From contig DPHR01000157.1 of NCBI GenBank assembly GCA_003522945.1, positions 366-7,459 on the forward strand: DNA of 7,094 bases, in the 5' to 3' direction. The stretch is from Clostridiales bacterium. GTDB taxonomy: Bacteria > Bacillota > Clostridia > Oscillospirales > Oscillospiraceae. A program made the translations under genes and the position numbers. A model generated the notes under the pieces. It made no database searches. It was not told the origin of the DNA and saw only the letters and a list, made by a program, of their open reading frames with translations. This document shows, piece by piece, positions 1 to 4,933 of this stretch. The stretch's first letter is position 1; every line of letters starts with the position of its first letter.

Positions 1-172
1 CCTTAACGTCCTGCCCCTCCTGCAGGAAATCATGGACATCGTTGACATAGGTATTGGCGATCTCCGAAATATGTACAAGACCGCTCTTGCCGCCGGGAAG
101 CAGTACGAACGCTCCGAATTTGGTGATGCCTGTGACTTTGCCTTCCTGAATCGCTCCGATTTCCAGCTCCAT
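1..172 (-). CDS. yabR: S1 RNA-binding domain protein, YabR-like (N-terminal part, runs off the left edge)
   Basis: Only the first 57 codons are in the window. The protein begins MELEIGAIQEGKVTGITKFG and continues AFVLLPGGKSGLVHISEIAN. This is the first half of an S1/OB-fold RNA-binding domain: the G-x-V-x-x-I-x-x-FGAFV strand followed by the GLVHISE strand, as in ribosomal protein S1, PNPase and general stress protein 13. In Bacillus a short S1-domain protein (yabR) follows divIC, and the order is the same here, so the symbol rests on synteny plus the domain. The start at 170-172 puts the S1 domain at the very N terminus, as in short family members. A purine-rich AAAGGGA lies just upstream as a modest ribosome binding site. 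The gap to the divIC stop is only 27 bases, so the two are probably cotranscribed. The C-terminal half and full length cannot be seen, so a longer S1 protein is not excluded. Confidence 0.85.
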   Translation of the reverse strand, partial: MELEIGAIQEGKVTGITKFGAFVLLPGGKSGLVHISEIANTYVNDVHDFLQEGQDVK

Positions 173-199
173 GGGGTTCCCTTTCTCTTTTCTTTCAAT

Positions 200-463
200 T
201 TATTGATATATCCTGTCATCCGGCAGGACAAGACCAAGCCGTTCCCGCGCAAGCTCTGCGATGCGATCCGCGTCGCCGCTGCGCTCGATCCGCTCGCGCA
301 ATGCCGCGTTGCTCTGCTCCAGCGCCTCGCAGCGCTCCCGTGTCTCTCGCAGAAGAAGCTCCGCTTCCTCCACGCGGATCGCCGTTGTGACATACCGCGC
401 CGCGGCATACACAAGCAGAATGGATAGAATACAGCCAAAAAGAAACTTTATGCTTTTGCTCAT
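200..463 (-). CDS. divIC: septum formation initiator DivIC/FtsB family protein
   Basis: 87 residues. DivIC/FtsB proteins are small bitopic membrane proteins of the divisome; with DivIB/FtsQ and FtsL they form a trimer at mid-cell that licenses septal peptidoglycan synthesis. The sequence shows a short basic N terminus, one membrane helix at about residues 7-24, a charged coiled-coil at about 29-60 (EEAELLLRETRERCEALEQ) and the diagnostic C-terminal motif at about 64-86, with RIAELARERLGLV followed by P-D-D-R-I-Y. Length and layout are typical. The start at 463 is chosen over an upstream in-frame ATG at 568 because GGAGAG lies five bases before it and the membrane helix then follows directly; the longer version would add 35 residues without family character. 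The gene lies between yabQ and an S1-domain gene, exactly as in Bacillus. A roughly 100-base gap upstream with a possible promoter suggests expression independent of the sporulation genes. Confidence 0.92.
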   Translation of the reverse strand: MSKSIKFLFGCILSILLVYAAARYVTTAIRVEEAELLLRETRERCEALEQSNAALRERIERSGDADRIAELARERLGLVLPDDRIYQ

Positions 464-526
464 CGATTCTCTCCGCCGTTTTCCCTGCCGCGGCAGCTCT
501 ATAACGACAGGGGAAACTTGCGCATT

Positions 527-555
527 ATTGTAAACGATAGATCCGATTTTGCATA
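527..555 (-). promoter_or_regulatory. possible vegetative promoter for divIC
   Basis: Reading the minus strand, a good -10 box TACAAT (527-532) lies 17 bases after a poor -35 TATGCA (550-555, three of six matches), in an AT-rich gap between yabQ and divIC. Transcription would start near 520 and give a leader of about 57 bases. The leader contains the perfect 12-base palindrome CTGCCGCGGCAG (485-496), which ends about 20 bases before the start codon. Independent expression would make sense because divIC is needed in vegetative cells while yabP and yabQ are sporulation genes. The -35 is weak, so this is tentative. Confidence 0.35.
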
Positions 556-564
556 GATATTTTT

Positions 565-939
565 TCAAATTTTTTCATCTTTTTTTCGCGATTTTTTCCG
601 CTCATTTTCTTTTCTGCACCGCCGTTCTTCCCTATGCTCGCGTTTCCGCTCCGCAAGGCGGCGCACCGGGCGCCGGAGCGGGGTCAGAAGGTACGTGCAA
701 AGGGCGCATCCGGCGATCGCCGCCGTGAGAAAACGGGGCCGCACGCCGCCGCTGCACCACTGCCCGGCAGCAAATACCGCGAGTCCCGCCAGCGCATAAA
801 AGATCACGTCCCACAGTGCTGCGAGCCGGTAAAAAACCTGCCGGAGGATGTATACCGGAAACCGCATAGCGCCGAGCGCCGCGCCGGTCACAAAGGCAAA
901 TGCCAGCTCAAAAAGCTGCCGAGCCGTCGATTCGCTCAT
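565..939 (-). CDS. yabQ: spore cortex biosynthesis membrane protein YabQ
   Basis: 124 residues. YabQ is an integral membrane protein made in the mother cell and needed for spore cortex peptidoglycan formation in Bacillus. The sequence has three hydrophobic segments at about residues 9-31, 40-61 and 69-86. The family pattern of small residues, then an aromatic/basic stretch (FPVYILRQVFYR) and LWDVIFYALAG, is visible. The C terminus (88-124) is very basic and charged, probably cytoplasmic. The identification rests equally on order: yabP directly upstream and divIC downstream. The ATG directly abuts the TAA of yabP (no gap, no overlap), so translation is probably coupled; no strong Shine-Dalgarno is seen. 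The lysine-rich 3' end contains several A-tracts of six or seven bases, where sequencing or polymerase slippage could occur, but the frame stays open to a TGA. Confidence 0.88.
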   Translation of the reverse strand: MSESTARQLFELAFAFVTGAALGAMRFPVYILRQVFYRLAALWDVIFYALAGLAVFAAGQWCSGGVRPRFLTAAIAGCALCTYLLTPLRRPVRRLAERKREHREERRCRKENERKKSRKKDEKI

Positions 940-1215
940 TTATCCGAAGAGCCTCGCCCAGAAGCCGCGCCGCACCGGGACGTCGGCATACGAGAGATCC
1001 GAAATATCCCCCACAACGAGAAGATCGCCGGAGTCCACCGAGAGCGTCTCCACCCGAAGATTGCTCCCATGCACCGTGAGAGCGCCAAGCTCCGTCTGCA
1101 TCTGCACGATGCTCTCGTCAAAACCGCTGACCTCTTCCACGCCGGAAACGCTCAGGCGGCTCCGGTTTTCCAGTATGATGTTCTGTGCTTTTCTCCGCTC
1201 GGTCTCTCCCGCCAT
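940..1215 (-). CDS. yabP: sporulation protein YabP (YabP/YqfC family)
   Basis: 91 residues. YabP is a small mother-cell sporulation protein of the YabP/YqfC family, involved with YabQ in cortex/coat assembly; its biochemical role is not defined. Family features seen are NRSRLSVSGVEEVSGFDE (about 17-34), then an alternating beta pattern through T-x-x-G-x-L-x-V-H-G-S-N-L (41-53), SGDLLVVGDISDLSY (62-76) and a C-terminal RRGFWARLFG. The start at 1215 is preferred over an in-frame ATG at 1233 because GGGGTGATC, a near-perfect Shine-Dalgarno, ends just before it. Length is normal for the family. It is the first minus-strand gene of the block and faces a tRNA-Leu promoter on the other strand. In Bacillus the gene upstream of yabP encodes an S4-domain protein; here that position holds the tRNA. 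I found no convincing sigma-E promoter in front. Confidence 0.92.
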   Translation of the reverse strand: MAGETERRKAQNIILENRSRLSVSGVEEVSGFDESIVQMQTELGALTVHGSNLRVETLSVDSGDLLVVGDISDLSYADVPVRRGFWARLFG

Positions 1216-1267
1216 ACGATCACCCCGGCACAAGCCTATGCCGCGGCGGGGTCAAGTATGCTTTGTC

Positions 1268-1296
1268 TTGACAGCACGGGCGCGGAATGGTACTTT
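1268..1296 (+). promoter_or_regulatory. sigma-A-type promoter for tRNA-Leu
   Basis: A perfect -35 TTGACA (1268-1273) is separated by 17 bases from a -10 TACTTT (1291-1296). Transcription should start near 1303, about 12 bases before the mature tRNA 5' end, giving a short leader for RNase P to remove. Spacing and position are ideal for a stable-RNA promoter. Confidence 0.8.
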
Positions 1297-1314
1297 ATGA
1301 GGGTATACCACCAT

Positions 1315-1399
<85 letters not shown>

Positions 1400-1403
1400 C
1401 GTC

Positions 1404-1467
1404 AGAAGGAGCAAACACCGTTCCGTTTCCGCCTTGCGGCGAAAACTGCACTATGTTAGCTCCTTCT
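1404..1467 (+). other. structured element behind tRNA-Leu (stem-loop 1)
   Basis: A layered hairpin begins five bases after the tRNA CCA. The outer stem AGAAGGAGC (1404-1412) pairs perfectly with GCTCCTTCT (1459-1467). After one A-A mismatch, AACA (1414-1417) pairs with TGTT (1454-1457). An inner hairpin has GTTT/AAAC (1425-1428/1443-1446) and CGCC/GGCG (1430-1433/1438-1441) with a TTGC loop. The 3' side is pyrimidine-rich (TTCTTCCTTTCC) rather than a clean T-run. It could act as a tRNA processing or termination structure, or be a dispersed repeat unit; the sequence alone does not decide. Confidence 0.55.
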
Positions 1468-1473
1468 TCCTTT

Positions 1474-1521
1474 CCAAATCGAACCCGCTTCGCTGGGCTT
1501 CGATTTGGTTACCGCTTTTTT
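1474..1521 (+). terminator. possible terminator of the tRNA-Leu transcript (stem-loop 2)
   Basis: CCAAATCGAA (1474-1483) pairs perfectly with TTCGATTTGG (1499-1508). The interior CCCGCTTCGCTGGG can extend the stem by about five more pairs around a single bulged T. A run of six T (1516-1521) follows, but only after a seven-base gap, so this is not a textbook intrinsic terminator. It lies between the tRNA and a protein gene on the same strand, where a terminator is expected. It could instead be part of a repeat element with stem-loop 1. Confidence 0.5.
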
Positions 1522-1547
1522 AATAATTCCACCAAATTTCAAAAAAT

Positions 1548-1554
1548 GGAGGTG
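1548..1554 (+). promoter_or_regulatory. ribosome binding site deciding the TTG start
   Basis: GGAGGTG is a near-perfect match to the 16S rRNA tail. Its six-base spacing to TTG at 1561 decides that start over the ATG at 1546. Confidence 0.8.
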
Positions 1555-1560
1555 TCAGAC

Positions 1561-2328
1561 TTGGCACGGGTAAAGGTGCTTGGACGCTATCAAAAGTTCC
1601 TCCTGCTTCTCATGGCGGTTATGATCCTGGCCTTTACGGTCATCTATCCCATCGTTACGGCGCGCTCAGGTTTTCTTTATGAGGGCACCATTCTCGTGCC
1701 GTCGGAAGAGGATGGCGGCACCGTTTATTCCGGGAAGATATACGGAACCGCCGCGACCTTCACCGTATCTGCGGACAAAACCGTCATCTTTCAGTATGGC
1801 AACACCGTTTACGGCCCCTATACCGTCAAAGAGGATCCCACCGCCATTCCGAAGGACAGCGACCTGCAAACACAGATGACCGGCATTGAGCTGCGCTGCG
1901 GCGGCGAGATTGTGTTCCGCGGCGGCGTGGTCAACAGCGGCGACTGGCGTATGCTCTATAATGAGGACGGGAGCTTTGATCCGCTCCGCATCACCGCCAC
2001 AATGAGCGACGGTACCGTTGTAGACGGGAACGGAAACCGGATCGATCCGATGGAGCCCTCCGTTTCAACGATCCTCGATCTGATGGACGGCCCCGCGCTG
2101 ACCCATAAGGGAACGTGGCTCGGTTGGTTCGGCGGCGTGCTGATCTGCGTTATCGCGGCGCTCGCCATGCTGTTTGCCGATGAGCTCTTCCGCTGGAACG
2201 CTTCGTTCCTTGTCCGCAACGCCGAGGAAGCCGAGCCGTCCGACTGGGAGATCGCCGGGCGGTATATCACGTGGACGGCGCTGCCGGTCATGGCGGCGGT
2301 GATCTTCATTCTCGGATTATTAAAGTAA
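1561..2328 (+). CDS. hypothetical membrane protein, three predicted helices, TTG start
   Basis: 255 residues; I do not recognise the family. A membrane helix at about residues 12-33 follows a basic N terminus. Then comes a region of about 150 residues (about 35-184) rich in beta-prone, Gly, Thr and acidic residues, probably outside the membrane (for example SGKIYGTAATFTVSADK at 57-73). Two more helices follow at about 185-207 and 236-254, joined by an acidic loop (DELFRWNASFLVRNAEEAEP). The start is TTG because GGAGGTG (1548-1554) sits six bases upstream; the ATG at 1546 overlaps that site and has no ribosome binding site of its own. The open frame extends back to 634, but that part lies antisense to yabP/yabQ and through the tRNA, so it is not coding. 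It is a single-gene unit with a strong terminator. No clear promoter was seen, so readthrough from the tRNA promoter is possible. Confidence 0.85.
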   Translation: MARVKVLGRYQKFLLLLMAVMILAFTVIYPIVTARSGFLYEGTILVPSEEDGGTVYSGKIYGTAATFTVSADKTVIFQYGNTVYGPYTVKEDPTAIPKDSDLQTQMTGIELRCGGEIVFRGGVVNSGDWRMLYNEDGSFDPLRITATMSDGTVVDGNGNRIDPMEPSVSTILDLMDGPALTHKGTWLGWFGGVLICVIAALAMLFADELFRWNASFLVRNAEEAEPSDWEIAGRYITWTALPVMAAVIFILGLLK

Positions 2329-2335
2329 TATGCAA

Positions 2336-2380
2336 TGGAGCAGCCCGGACGTTTGTTCGGGCTGCTCCACGTTATTTTTT
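2336..2380 (+). terminator. strong intrinsic terminator of the membrane-protein gene
   Basis: GGAGCAGCCCG (2337-2347) pairs perfectly with CGGGCTGCTCC (2358-2368). An outer T-A pair and three inner pairs bring the stem to about 15 pairs around a four-base loop. A T-run (2375-2380) follows after a short gap. It begins eight bases after the stop codon. It lies between this gene and the convergent SWIM gene; the minus-strand side has no comparable T-run, so it acts mainly for the plus strand. Confidence 0.9.
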
Positions 2381-2398
2381 CCCGTCAAAGGAAAGTAT

Positions 2399-2542
2399 TT
2401 ATAATTCTCTGATATACATCTCTTCCACCGCGCCGGAGGTAAGTTTTTCCCGGTCAGCACGTCCGCCATCGTCCGCGCCGGGGCTCTTTCCTGCACGGAG
2501 TTTGGCTTCCGTCTCACCAATCGGAATCGTCCCGCTCCTCAT
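2399..2542 (-). other. possible small overlapping ORF or frameshifted tail of the SWIM gene
   Basis: In a frame different from the SWIM protein, an open stretch of 47 codons runs from ATG at 2542 to TAA at 2399, overlapping the last nine codons of the SWIM gene. The product would contain IPIGETEAKLRAG and end SGAVEEMYIREL. Codon choice in the part beyond the SWIM stop (GAG, GCC, CTC, GGC, GCG, GAC, ATC) resembles the neighbouring genes. No good Shine-Dalgarno fits the start. It may be the former C terminus of the SWIM protein after a one-base frameshift, a coupled small protein, or chance. No family is recognised. Confidence 0.25.
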
Positions 2543-3407
2543 CTCCGCCATCGAATTCTGCATCGAAGTCCGGCTGATCTGCCGCGCGGGGCTCCAGCGT
2601 GAGCGTGCCGGTCGTTTTGTCGTTAACAGCAAGGGACAAAAGCACATCCTTTGCAACGGCGGCAAAGTAGCCGGCAGCAGCATATTCACCCGCATAGTTT
2701 TCCTCAATGCGGTCGAGCATTTCGCGCAGCTGCAGCATGGCGGCGACCTCGTGCTTGCAGTTTCCGACGCAGTAGCAGGAGCACGTCAGCGCGTAGATCA
2801 TGCCGTCCGAATACACGAACTCCACGTCATACGGCTCCGTTCCCTCGACAAGCGCGTACCCCTTCATTCCGTCCAGACAGAGATAGCGCACACGGTTTTC
2901 CGCATAGTACGCATACCCGCGCTCCGCGACCGCCACATCGACGCGCATCCGGTGCAGCTCCCGCAGCGGGAAGGTGCTGTCGTCCGAGCCGCAGGCATAC
3001 TCCGTGTCCGGCTTCGACGGCGCTTTATACCAGCTCATCACCTTCCGGCGCGGAAGCGCCGCGCGGTCGAACGTCAGAACGTGCGACCCGGCGAGGGTAA
3101 ACCGGCCGGACACATTGGTATCCGCCACGCCGATCACGCGCTTATAGTCCGCCAGATTGATGCGGAAGTTGTAGTTGACATCCACGACGCGCCCGCGCTT
3201 TCCCTCGAGCTTGCCGTCTACGTACACCAGATCGCCGCAGTGGAGATCGAACCGGTCGTTATAGTAGGCAAGCGTCATATTACGCTGCGGGAATTGCACG
3301 CGCACCACCGACCGCCGCGGCTCGTGCTCTTCCGCAACGTCCGGAGGCACCGGAGCGGACATCTTTTCCTTTTCCTCCGATACAGAAAAACCGATCTTGA
3401 ATGCCAT
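2514..3407 (-). CDS. SWIM zinc-finger domain protein
   Basis: 297 residues. The defining feature is the SWIM motif CxC-x5-CxH: C209, C211, C217 and H219 in CSCYCVGNCKH, preceded by a beta pair (VEFVYSDGMIYALT). SWIM domains are zinc-binding modules proposed to bind nucleic acid or protein; they occur in bacterial helicase-associated proteins and in stand-alone proteins like this one. The N-terminal third, from about 44 to 100, has a strand-rich segment (GDLVYVDGKLEGKRGRVVDV, about 58-77) that reads like an SH3/KOW-type barrel; that is my inference. A helical stretch after the SWIM motif (221-260) is followed by a very acidic tail (DFDAEFDGGDEERDDSDW). The start at 3407 has AAAGGAAG about six bases upstream; an internal Met16 is less well supported. 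It is a single gene, divergent from the regulator operon and convergent with the membrane-protein gene. Its cellular role cannot be stated. Confidence 0.85.
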   Translation of the reverse strand: MAFKIGFSVSEEKEKMSAPVPPDVAEEHEPRRSVVRVQFPQRNMTLAYYNDRFDLHCGDLVYVDGKLEGKRGRVVDVNYNFRINLADYKRVIGVADTNVSGRFTLAGSHVLTFDRAALPRRKVMSWYKAPSKPDTEYACGSDDSTFPLRELHRMRVDVAVAERGYAYYAENRVRYLCLDGMKGYALVEGTEPYDVEFVYSDGMIYALTCSCYCVGNCKHEVAAMLQLREMLDRIEENYAGEYAAAGYFAAVAKDVLLSLAVNDKTTGTLTLEPRAADQPDFDAEFDGGDEERDDSDW

Positions 3408-3498
3408 ATCGCTCTTCCTTTCCAGTTTTATCTCTCTTATGGTTGTATATTACTGCATCGAGTGTCCTATAATCAGGACTTCCGCAAAAATATAAAAA

Positions 3499-3511
3499 GT
3501 AAAATGTAAAA
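3499..3511 (+). repeat. direct GTAAAA half-sites upstream of the regulator promoter
   Basis: GTAAAA occurs at 3499-3504 and again at 3506-3511, seven bases apart, just upstream of the -35 box. The same GTAAA core forms both arms of the palindrome at 3551-3566. The spacing is less than a helical turn and the region is A-rich, so this may be chance; it is noted as a possible accessory regulator site. Confidence 0.3.
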
Positions 3512-3516
3512 GGCGC

Positions 3517-3544
3517 TTGACATTTCATTTTGCCGTGCTATACT
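3517..3544 (+). promoter_or_regulatory. strong sigma-A promoter of the regulator-ABC operon
   Basis: A perfect -35 TTGACA (3517-3522) and a -10 TATACT (3539-3544) are separated by 16 bases, with an extended -10 TG at 3536-3537. Transcription should start near 3551, giving a leader of about 38 bases before the regulator gene at 3589. No terminator is visible between the four genes that follow. Confidence 0.85.
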
Positions 3545-3550
3545 GCTCAT

Positions 3551-3566
3551 GTAAAGCAAGCTTTAC
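3551..3566 (+). promoter_or_regulatory. palindromic operator at the transcription start
   Basis: GTAAAGC-AA-GCTTTAC is a perfect inverted repeat with seven-base arms and a two-base centre. It lies at about +1 to +16 of the predicted transcript, where a bound dimer would block initiation. The first gene downstream encodes a helix-turn-helix protein of the size that binds such sites as a dimer, so autorepression is the simplest reading (inference). As RNA it could form only a tight hairpin with an unfavourable loop, so a DNA site is more likely. Confidence 0.6.
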
Positions 3567-3588
3567 TTTTTAACATTGAGGTGACCCG

Positions 3589-3792
3589 ATGAAGAACCGT
3601 ATTGAAGAGCGGCGCAAGGCGCAGGGCATGACGCAGCAGCAGCTGGCCGCATTGCTCGGCGTTTCGCGCCAGACGATCATTTCGCTGGAGAGCGGAAAGT
3701 ACAACCCCTCGATATTGCTGGCGCACAAGATCGCGCAGACGTTCGGGGTGCACATTGAGGATATTTTTCTGTTTGAGGAGGATGAAGCATGA
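3589..3792 (+). CDS. small Xre/Cro-type helix-turn-helix transcriptional regulator
   Basis: 67 residues, almost entirely one DNA-binding domain. It begins MKNRIEERRKAQGMTQQQLA. The helix-turn-helix is at about residues 15-41, with TQQQLAALLGVSRQTIISLE followed by SGKYNPS. The Q-x-x-L-A...VSRQTI...E-x-G pattern is diagnostic of the HTH_3/Cro-C1 family. The C-terminal helix (LLAHKIAQTFGVHIEDIF) is typical of the short regulators of about 65-70 residues that precede small membrane proteins and ABC genes in Firmicutes. GAGGTGA lies four bases before the ATG. Its TGA overlaps the ATG of the next gene (ATGA at 3789-3792), indicating translational coupling. There is no sensor domain, so any signal would have to come from a partner or from relief of DNA binding. 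The palindrome 23 bases upstream is its likely target. Confidence 0.93.
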   Translation: MKNRIEERRKAQGMTQQQLAALLGVSRQTIISLESGKYNPSILLAHKIAQTFGVHIEDIFLFEEDEA

Positions 3793-4202
3793 AGCTCAAG
3801 GAGCAGAAGAAGCTCGGTATTTTATATCTTGTTCTCGGCGCGGCATTGTTTCTTGTCGGACTGCTGACAGACGCCGGCGAAAAAACGAACTGGCTTTCCT
3901 CGTTCGGCAGCGCCATTGCCGTTGTCGGCGCGGCGCGGCTGCTGCGCGTGTACCGGCTCACCCGTGACCCGGACAAAGCGGCGGACTATGACGCCTCGCT
4001 GACCGACGAGCGCGCGGCGTATGTGGCAAACAAGGCGCGTTCTATGGCGCTTTACATCTGCATTTACGTACAGCTCGCCGCAGCTCTCGCCGCTATTTTG
4101 ATCTTTAAACAAACTCTGGTCGGACAGGTGCTCTGCGCGCTCACGTGCCTGCAGACGCTCGTCTATACCGGCTGCTTCTGGTACTACAACCGGAAATACT
4201 GA
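3789..4202 (+). CDS. four-helix membrane protein of unknown function (DUF2178-like)
   Basis: 137 residues. Four hydrophobic segments are seen at about residues 9-27, 34-53, 86-106 and 109-132. A charged cytoplasmic loop sits between the second and third, containing the motif DERAAYVANKARS (about 73-85). This layout, with a D-E-R...K-A segment just before helix three, is seen in small Firmicute membrane proteins encoded beside Xre-type regulators and resembles DUF2178 proteins; the exact family assignment is from memory and moderate. The gene overlaps the regulator by four bases and is preceded by the strong site GAGGAGG (3775-3781). The ABC ATPase follows after only 11 bases. Possible roles are an accessory transporter subunit or a membrane partner that modulates the regulator; neither is shown by the sequence. 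Confidence 0.75.
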   Translation: MKLKEQKKLGILYLVLGAALFLVGLLTDAGEKTNWLSSFGSAIAVVGAARLLRVYRLTRDPDKAADYDASLTDERAAYVANKARSMALYICIYVQLAAALAAILIFKQTLVGQVLCALTCLQTLVYTGCFWYYNRKY

Positions 4203-4213
4203 AAGGAAATCCC

Positions 4214-4933
4214 ATGAACGCATTGGAAATTAAGGATCTGTCCAAATCCTTCGGCAGCTTTTCGCTGCAAAACCTGACGCTGACCGTGCCGATGGGCACG
4301 GCGCTCGGGCTTATCGGCGAAAACGGCGCGGGCAAGTCCACGACGATCTCGCTTATTCTCGGGCAGCTTCGGCGCGACAGCGGAGAGATCCGCATTCTCG
4401 GGCAAGACACAGACAGCGACAGCGTCTCCGTCCGCGAGGACATCGGCGTAGTATTCGACGAGAGCTGCTTCCCGGACGGGCTGAACGCCCGGCAGGTGGA
4501 CAAAGTGGAGCGCTGCATCTATAAAAATTGGGACAGCGGCGCATTTTATGAGCATGTCCGGCGCTTTGATCTGCCGGAAACAAAGCCATTCAAAGAATAT
4601 TCCCGCGGGATGAAAATGAAGCTCGCGCTTGCCGTGGCGCTCTCACACAAAGCAAAGCTCCTGCTGCTTGACGAGGCGACGGGCGGGCTTGACCCGCTCG
4701 CCCGCGACGAGCTGATCGGCGAGCTCTCCCGCTTTATCTCAGACGGCGAGCACGCGATACTGCTCTCCTCGCATATCGTGAGCGATATAGAAAAGCTCTG
4801 CGGCCGTGTGGCGTTTCTGCATAAGGGTCGGCTGATCCTGAGTGAGGAAAAGGAAGCCCTTCTCGCGGCGCATCCCGGCCAAACGCTCGAAGAGATCATT
4901 CTGGACATCACGAGAAAGGAGCGGGCGTTATGA
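4214..4933 (+). CDS. ABC transporter ATP-binding protein (BcrA/YtrB-type)
   Basis: 239 residues, one full nucleotide-binding domain. Walker A GENGAGKST is at 35-43, signature loop YSRGMKMKLALA at about 129-140, Walker B LLLLDEA with D153 and E154, the D-loop at 158-160 (GLD), and switch histidine H187 in LLSSHIVSD. The signature SRGMK and a Q-loop region reading VVFDE (79-83) without the usual glutamine are characteristic of the ABC-2 exporter ATPases near regulator genes rather than of importers. ATP binding and hydrolysis should drive the permease encoded next, at the cytoplasmic face of the membrane. AAAGGA (4202-4207) precedes the start at 4214; an upstream in-frame ATG at 4145 lies inside the preceding gene and is not used. 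The ATGA overlap with the permease at 4930 shows coupling. The substrate is unknown; antimicrobial-peptide export or self-protection is a common role of relatives. Confidence 0.93.
   Translation: MNALEIKDLSKSFGSFSLQNLTLTVPMGTALGLIGENGAGKSTTISLILGQLRRDSGEIRILGQDTDSDSVSVREDIGVVFDESCFPDGLNARQVDKVERCIYKNWDSGAFYEHVRRFDLPETKPFKEYSRGMKMKLALAVALSHKAKLLLLDEATGGLDPLARDELIGELSRFISDGEHAILLSSHIVSDIEKLCGRVAFLHKGRLILSEEKEALLAAHPGQTLEEIILDITRKERAL

Noticed and set aside
485..496. Perfect palindrome CTGCCGCGGCAG upstream of divIC as an operator
   Set aside because: It has no loop, is GC-rich in a GC-rich genome and has no partner regulator nearby. It is mentioned with the divIC promoter but not claimed as a site.
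464..568. Upstream in-frame extension of divIC to an ATG at 568
   Set aside because: It adds 35 residues without family character and lacks a good ribosome binding site, whereas GGAGAG directly precedes the ATG at 463.
1233..1261. Possible sigma-E promoter before yabP (ATACTT and CATAGGCT on the minus strand, 13 bases apart)
   Set aside because: The match is partial, and the implied transcription start would fall inside the yabP Shine-Dalgarno, leaving too short a leader.
3443..3473. Second plus-strand promoter candidate (TTGTAT and a perfect TATAAT, 19 bases apart) inside the inverted repeat GTCCT-N6-AGGAC
   Set aside because: Spacing is poor and a much better promoter lies 50-70 bases closer to the gene. 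The five-base arms of the repeat are short enough to be chance in an AT-rich gap.
3443..3480. Minus-strand promoter for the SWIM gene (TATACA with TTATAG 17 bases upstream)
   Set aside because: The -35 matches only three of six positions. A promoter must exist in this gap, but this one could not be supported over other AT-rich hexamers.
2271..3509. 412-codon open frame on the plus strand opposite the SWIM gene
   Set aside because: The translation has no domain features and runs across a terminator and the SWIM gene, whose start, ribosome binding site and zinc motif are all on the minus strand.
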